Shown: one piece after another, positions 20,089 to 25,124 of the stretch
How the letters are laid out: each line of letters begins with the position of its first letter
How positions within the stretch are numbered: the stretch's first letter is position 1
Assembly: GCA_001430745.1 (NCBI GenBank)
Contig: KQ481997.1
Location: 1,040,510 to 1,065,633, forward strand
Reading direction: 5' to 3'
DNA from: Auxenochlorella pyrenoidosa
Lineage: Eukaryota > Chlorophyta > Trebouxiophyceae > Chlorellales > Chlorellaceae
DNA length: 25,124 nucleotides
Notes under the pieces: generated by a model
What the model was told of the DNA's origin: nothing
Database searches by the model: none
Seen by the model: the letters and a program-made list of their open reading frames with translations, nothing else
Translations under genes and position numbers: made by a program

Positions 20089-23000
20089 ATGGCAGAACCG
20101 CTTGGAGCTCTGGAGGAGGAGGAGGTTCCTCCTCTGCTCACCGGCTCTTCTGGCGAAGGTAGTGGATACAAAATCATAAACGCGCGATCCTGCCGCTGCG
20201 GCACACGCTGGGGCCCGCCAGCAGTGCCCGCTGCTGAGCGTCTGCCACGGCCTTGTTGCTGCGTGTGTTGCTCAGCCCACCAACACCCGCGTTGTGCTCA
20301 TGCAGAGAGTGAGGAGGAGACTTATGCAGATGTTTTCAGGGACCACAGCGGCGGCCCTCCTCTTCTGATCTCGGAAAGCAGCGGCGGAGGTGCGCCTCAC
20401 CTTAAGCGCGGCAGATGCCTGGCTTCTGCAGCGCGCACGCCTGCGCTGTTGCCTGCCCCTCACCCACACCAGCAGATTGGCAGCCTGAAACATGCCATGT
20501 TTCCCTGCCTGCACGCTGCTGCAGAGAGTGGCAGCCCGCTGTGGCAGCCAGCAGCAAGCGGCCTGCGTGGCGGCTTCCTGGCGGGGGGCCCAGCGCCGGC
20601 GCGGCCGCATCCGCAGCAGGCGCAGCAGGGGCAGCGTCGCACCCTTGGCAGCCTGGACGAGATCGACCAGTCAGACTATGGGTACAGGGATGAGGAGGAC
20701 GAGGACGAGGATGAGTGGGAGCCGCTGTATGGAGGCCCAGGCTTTGCTGGCGTCGGCGGGCCTGCCTTCCCTGGCGGCGCCGCCGTGCTGGGCGCGCTGC
20801 CTGGCGGGGCGCAGCTGGCGGGGCTGGGGGAGCTGCAGCTGAACGAGGGGCTGCTGCAGCAGGTGCCGATCCAGGTGGGTGCTTGCGAGGGGTGGGGAGC
20901 CCTGCTGGAAGCTCCCGGGCGGGCTGCTGGCTGATGCCCCCTGCCGCAAGCAATTCAGTTATCCAGTTGTGCGCCGGAGAGGGGACCGGGCTGGCCTGGC
21001 CGCCCTGGGGAAAATGCTGTGCAGCCCGCGGCAGCTCCTCCGCAGCTTGCCGCCCATGTTGACCAGCCCCCTTGCCCGGCCCGCCCTCTCCCCACCCGGG
21101 CAGGAACTGCTCGAGGCGGTGCTGCAGGGCGTGGGCGGCGGGCCTCTTGCTGGGCTGCTGGGCGCTGCCGGCGGCGGCGGTGGCCGCGGCAGGTCTTGGG
21201 TGAGGGGCCGTCCCACGTGCTCGCCCAAATGCACACTTGCCCGACCTGCCACTGACCTGCCCACCCCTTCTGGGTGGCCGCGATACAATACTCACCTCAG
21301 ACTGCGCTGCCCCATCCACCTGCGTGCCTGTCTGTGCCTTTCAGGGGTTTGGCGCGAACGGCCCTCGCATGTTTGGTGCAGCGGCGCTGGCTGTCGATGG
21401 TGCGTGGGCTGCGCTTGCGGTTGACGCTTCCCAGCAGGGGCCGGGGCCTGTTCCTCCCATGGGGTCGACGACCAGACAGCTTCAGCCCCCTGCAGAGCAT
21501 GCCGTTCTGTGCTCCCTGCCGGCCTGCCTGCAGCCTCACAAATCCCGGCTGGCTTGGAGGGCTCTGCTCGGCACCACGCCCTCACTCTGGCGGAGCAAGG
21601 CTTCGTGACTGGTGAGTTGAGGACCGCCCTCTGCTGCAATGCACCTGCAGCAGACGACAGCATTTCTCTTGGCCTGCCAACCCCAAGCATGAGGCCGGTG
21701 CTTGACGTGTTCCCGTGCTGCAGCGATGGACCCTGCTCGCCATGCCGCCTGCGCCGCCGAGGGCATTCCAGCCGGGCGGCAGCAGGTGTCCTCGCCATTG
21801 CGCCGCGCCGCTGGCGCAGCAGCCGGCGCCGCCCCTGCAGCAGCCAGCCGGGCCGGCCTGCAGCGCGCTGACTCTGCGGCTGCCGGCGGCGGCCTGCAGC
21901 GCGGCGACTCGGCAGCGTCGCAGGGCCTGACCCCGCTGGCACGGCGGCAGCGAGCAGCCAGCAGCCAGCAGCCTGGGGCAGCACTGTCGCGGCTGGCGAG
22001 CGCCCAACCCGGGGCAGAGGGCGGCAGAGCAGGCAGCGGGCCTGGGGCACCTGCGGGTGGCCGGCTCACGGCGGCAGGTGCAGCGGCAGCAGGATCGGGT
22101 GATGATGACGGCCCTCCAGAACTGGCGGAAGAGCCCTCCTCTCAGAGCGACAGCGACTTCCCGCCTGGCACGCAAGCCAACCCGGCCCTGGTGCAGCCCA
22201 GCACAGCTGGCTCGGGCAGCGAAGGCGAGCCTGGCAGCCGGACACGGCGCCGCAGCGGCAGCGGCGCCGATTCTGGGCGGCAGCCAGGCGGGGCGCCGCC
22301 GCTGCAGGGTCGCCGGCGGCGCAACGCAATTTTCGGCCAGCTGCCTGGCCTGGGGGCAGGCACCTCCCTGGCAGGCATGGCGGGCACGCCAGAGCTGCCC
22401 CTGCCTTCGGACGAGGAGCCGGCTGCAGGCGGCTTGGCAATAGGTGTCGCTCCTGCCGCAGCCCGCGGGGGAGAGCAGGGCGGAGAGGCGCTTGCGCCCC
22501 GCTCAGATGGGCACTCACCGCCGCCGCTTGAAAACGCCAGGTGGGGGCAGCGCCGCGCTTGTCTCGAGCAACACGAGCAATCCCACCGTGTACAGCACTA
22601 GCACACAGCACATGCTGGTCTCTCACTGGAAGTCTGTGCTGCCTGGATGAGCCTCCCTGCGCAGAATGCTGGCCATACAGACGGTGCCAGCACTGCAACA
22701 CGAACCCTCCCCTTGTTTGCAGTGATAGCAGTAATGCCGGGCTCGACGGCATGCGCGGTGCCTGCAGAACCAGGTCTGCAGCGGCAGCAGCAGCCCGGCG
22801 CCGCCGCTTGGGCGGCGGCAGCAGCAGCAGCAGCAGCAGCTCTGGCATGAGCCCACTTGCCCTGCTGTCTGGCTCTGACAGCGAAGGCAGCAGGGAGAAC
22901 AGCCGTGGTGCCAGGAATGCAGGCGATGGCATGCTTGCACAGCGCGCACCAGGCAGCAGCAATGACGGCAGCAGTAGCGACGGCGGCAGCAGCCGCAGCA

Positions 23001-24449
23001 GCAGGCTGCCACTGCTGCAAGACAGCGACGGCTCTGCCGGGGCTCCCACTACCCGCAGAGGTCGCATGCTGCCCGGGCACGTGCCCAGTGAGTCTGGCAG
23101 TGGGCCACCCAGCTTATTCTCAGAAGAGCGGGGCAGCGGGAGCGAGGGTGGCGGTGGCAGGGCTGGCCGCGGCGGGAGCAACGCGGCCAGCAGCCTGCCG
23201 CCCATGCTGATGTCTGAGGGCAACGAGGGCGAGCCTTCCCCGGGCTGGGGCAGCCAGCTGCCAGACCTCGCCTCCGAAAGCACCTCTGGCAGCAGTGCAG
23301 ACGACATGCCGAGCCCGCTGCGTGAGTCTGGGCCTGCCTGCCGAGCCGAAATCCCCCTTGCATAATTTGACGGCCCTGCATGCCGGCCGCCCGACCGCCC
23401 GCAGCTTGGCTGGCTGGCACGCTGACGCGCCGTGCCGCCGCCCCGGCTTGCCTGCAGGCCGCCGACCAGGGAGCGCAGGGAGCGCGTCGGAGCGGAGCTA
23501 TGTGGTGCACGGCGGGCCGGCGCCCCAGCCGCAGCCGCGGCGCCAGGCGCAGGGACGCCCGGGTTTCACGGCAGACCAGCGGGACGTCATGCAGGCGCTG
23601 ACCTCGCTGCTGCCACCGCAGCTCGACGGTGCCGGCTGGGCCGAGCTGGCGGCCTATGTGCGCCCGCACCGAGCCTCTGCCCGGCGCGGCGGCAGCGGCG
23701 GCGGCGTCCAGCTGCTGTCGCGGCTGGTCGCGGCGGCAGCCAGCCAGTTCCCCGGGGAGGCTGAGGCGGCGGGGCTCACGGAGCGGCCGCTGGCGCTGCC
23801 GCCCGCCGCGGCCGCCGCCGCCCCTGCGGGCGCTAGCGCCGGCTCCGGCGGCATGGCCAGCCAGGAGGCCTCTGTCGGGCCTTGGGTGCCAACAGGAGAA
23901 GCAGGAGCGCAGCCGCATCTTCAGCAATATGCGCAGCAGCAGCAGCAAGCCCCGGACGCGGCCCCGGTTGTGGGCAGCGAGGGGGCGGCAGTGGAGCTGC
24001 GGCAGCAGCCGGGCGGAGCTGCACAGGCCGCGGCCCAGGCCCAGCTGGAAAGTGAGGCGATCCAGCATGCCCGACCCATGCAACTCCAGCACACACAGCA
24101 GCCGCAGCAGGAGCAGCCGCAGACTGCAGGGCAAGGCGGCCCTAGCACCTCGGCAGCAGGGACAGGCGCGACCCCTGCTGAGGGCGCTGCAGCGCAGCTC
24201 TCCGGGTCAGCCGGCTCCAGTAACCCGCCGGAAGCTGCCGCAGCCTCCGCCGGCGTGGCAGCGCTGGCAGCCTTGACGGCCTCCATGCGTGGCGCCGGCA
24301 GCCCGCGGGGCTCAGTGGCAAGCGCTGAGGCCGCGCTGCGCCTGCTGGCGCTGCCAGGGGCTGCTGCCGCGCAGCACCCGCTGCCCCCGCTGGTGGCGGC
24401 AGCCCTGGCGGCTGCTCGAGCGCCGCCGCCCGACCAGCCAGAGGAGTGA
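20089..24449 (+). CDS. Ser/Gly/Ala-rich acidic low-complexity protein of unknown function, 8 exons, 1020 aa
   Basis: Exons: 20089-20158, 20306-20389, 20525-20874, 21104-21199, 21345-21399, 21724-22540, 22723-23321, 23458-24449; sum 3063 nt, phases match throughout. I recognise no family. The chain is mostly disordered-looking: an acidic N-terminus (LEEEEVPPLL), an acidic cluster YRDEEDEDEDEWEPLYGG (~103-122), Gly-rich linkers, Arg/Ser stretches, Ser7 at 22820-22840, and an Ala/Gln-rich C-terminus. A short motif of hydrophobic residues followed by Ser and acidic residues recurs (PPLLTGSSGE, PPLLISESSGG, LALLSGSDSEGS, LPLLQDSDGS, PSLFSEERGS). Residues ~732-800 (FTADQRDVMQALTSLLPPQL onward) are the most globular part. 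Many Ser-acidic sites suggest casein-kinase-2-type phosphorylation. DEDEWEPL resembles an ATG8-interacting motif. The ATG has A at -3 and G at +4. Exon 2 is symmetric (84 nt, phase 1-1). Confidence 0.75.
22820..22840 (+). repeat. (AGC)7 microsatellite coding for poly-Ser
   Basis: Seven AGC codons in a row, followed by TCT, lie in exon 7 of the low-complexity protein gene and encode a serine run. Length variation in threes would leave the frame intact. Confidence 0.9.
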
Positions 24450-25060
24450 CACGCGCCTGTGTGGCGCGCAGCCCAGCCACCTCCGCCAAGCCTGCCTGTC
24501 ACACCGCCCTGCCCTGCCCTGCTTGGCTCGGGGGTGCTGCCTCCCCCGTGTGTCATACCGTGTGCCACTTGGCGCGAGCATTGTCTAGGAATTGAGGATT
24601 TACAGCACACGGAGAGGATGGAGTCAGAGGCCGGTGCTGGTGCCAAGGGATAGGAGCGCAGGGAACAGAGGCGCAGAGCAGTGCATGGGAGGGGCAGACG
24701 TTGTGGCAGGGGTCGGGTCCATAGGACCATACGGGCCAGCTGGTGCTGGAGCTGGTCGGAGGCGAGGCAAGGTGGGGGGTGCAGGCGTAGAGGGGCTGTG
24801 AGCGCAGCGGCATTGGGGGCGACTGGAAAATGAAGGGCAGCACGTGGCGTGACCGAGGCGGGAGGGAGGAGGGGCAGGATTCTGCTATTGTCATGCTCCC
24901 GTGAAATTTGAACCGCAAGGCAGGTCGATAAGTCAATTGGTTGGGAAAAACGTGGCATAGTTCGTTTGCTGTTTCAAAAAAATCGGGACAAGTAACACAA
25001 GAGACATAAGGCTTTCTGAAGTCCTATGTGGCCGCCCTTGCTCCAAGGCGGCCTCTAAAA
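24450..25060. other. 3' flank of the low-complexity gene and upstream region of the next gene
   Basis: No exon is supported in these 611 bases. After 24890 the base composition changes to clearly more A/T (for example ggttgggaaaaacg and caaaaaaatcgg), which I read as the promoter and leader of a gene starting at 25061. No TGTAA is seen on the plus strand. Confidence 0.45.
25030..25053 (+). promoter_or_regulatory. GC-rich hairpin just upstream of a putative start codon
   Basis: ggccgc is followed by cttg, the loop ctc, then caag and gcggcc. This gives a stem of about ten pairs with one bulged C. It ends seven bases before the ATG at 25061. If transcribed, it would be a stable hairpin at the end of the 5' leader. 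Function is inferred only. Confidence 0.45.
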
Positions 25061-25124
25061 ATGAAAGGCCAAAAGAAGTCGGTGAAGCAACTGGGAGCGA
25101 CGCTTCTCAGTCGCGCCACAGCGC
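25061..25124 (+). CDS. Possible N-terminus of a further gene, truncated by the window end
   Basis: An ATG at 25061, in the context ctctaaaaATGA with A at -3, opens a frame of 21 codons (MKGQKKSVKQLGATLLSRAT and one more) that is still open at the last base. The Lys/Arg/Ser/Ala-rich, acid-free start would suit an organelle-targeting or basic N-terminus. The upstream A/T-rich region supports a promoter there. It is too short to assign. Confidence 0.35.
   Translation, partial: MKGQKKSVKQLGATLLSRATA

Noticed and set aside
22066..24134. Long minus-strand open frames (413 and 361 codons) opposite the low-complexity gene
   Set aside because: They are low complexity and antisense to large exons whose splice phases all match; no independent evidence.
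1..25124. tRNA, rRNA, transposon ends, CRISPR array or bacterial operon
   Set aside because: No cloverleaf, ribosomal sequence, terminal repeats with target duplications, or spaced repeat arrays were found; gene structure is eukaryotic.

Overview
The window looks like nuclear DNA of a green alga, most likely a trebouxiophyte of the Chlorella group; a Chlamydomonas relative is possible. It is very GC-rich. The genes are split into many short exons by small introns (131-369 bases in my models) with C/T-rich ends and mostly GTGAG/GTGCG donors. Proteins are rich in Ala, Gly, Ser and Gln, and TGTAA, the usual green-algal polyadenylation signal, occurs downstream of at least one gene. No rRNA, tRNA, transposon or CRISPR array was seen. 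Exon models were built by hand: reading-frame phase had to match at each junction and the summed CDS had to close.

Layout, left to right. (1) 402-2969, minus, 8 exons: a divergent cyclophilin-type protein lacking the usual catalytic residues. (2) 3206-5097, minus, 7 exons: an HABP4/SERBP1/Stm1-type ribosome or RNA-binding protein. (3) 5405-7298, plus, 5 exons: an unrecognised multi-pass membrane protein, divergent from gene 2 across about 307 bases. (4) 8255-12737, minus, 9 exons: a large Ala/Gln/Glu coiled-coil protein with a globular-looking N-terminus; it converges on gene 3. (5) 13439-17332, minus, 13 exons: a four-CBS-domain protein resembling the SNF1/AMPK gamma (SNF4, plant KING1) family. 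(6) 17882-19317, plus, 5 exons: a second, 102-residue HABP4/SERBP1-type protein, divergent from gene 5. (7) 20089-24449, plus, 8 exons: a 1020-residue low-complexity Ser/Gly/Ala/acidic protein with a recurring Leu-Ser-acidic motif and a candidate ATG8-interacting motif. (8) From 25061, plus: the possible first 21 codons of another gene, cut by the window end.

The genes do not form an obvious pathway, although several touch translation or energy stress: two ribosome-associated HABP4-type proteins and one SNF1-gamma-like energy sensor. The most notable observations are the pair of HABP4 paralogs 13 kb apart with shared intron positions, an unexpectedly high share of GC-AG introns (about 6 of 48), the degraded cyclophilin active site, and the repeated short motif in gene 7. 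I see no clear defence system or mobile system.
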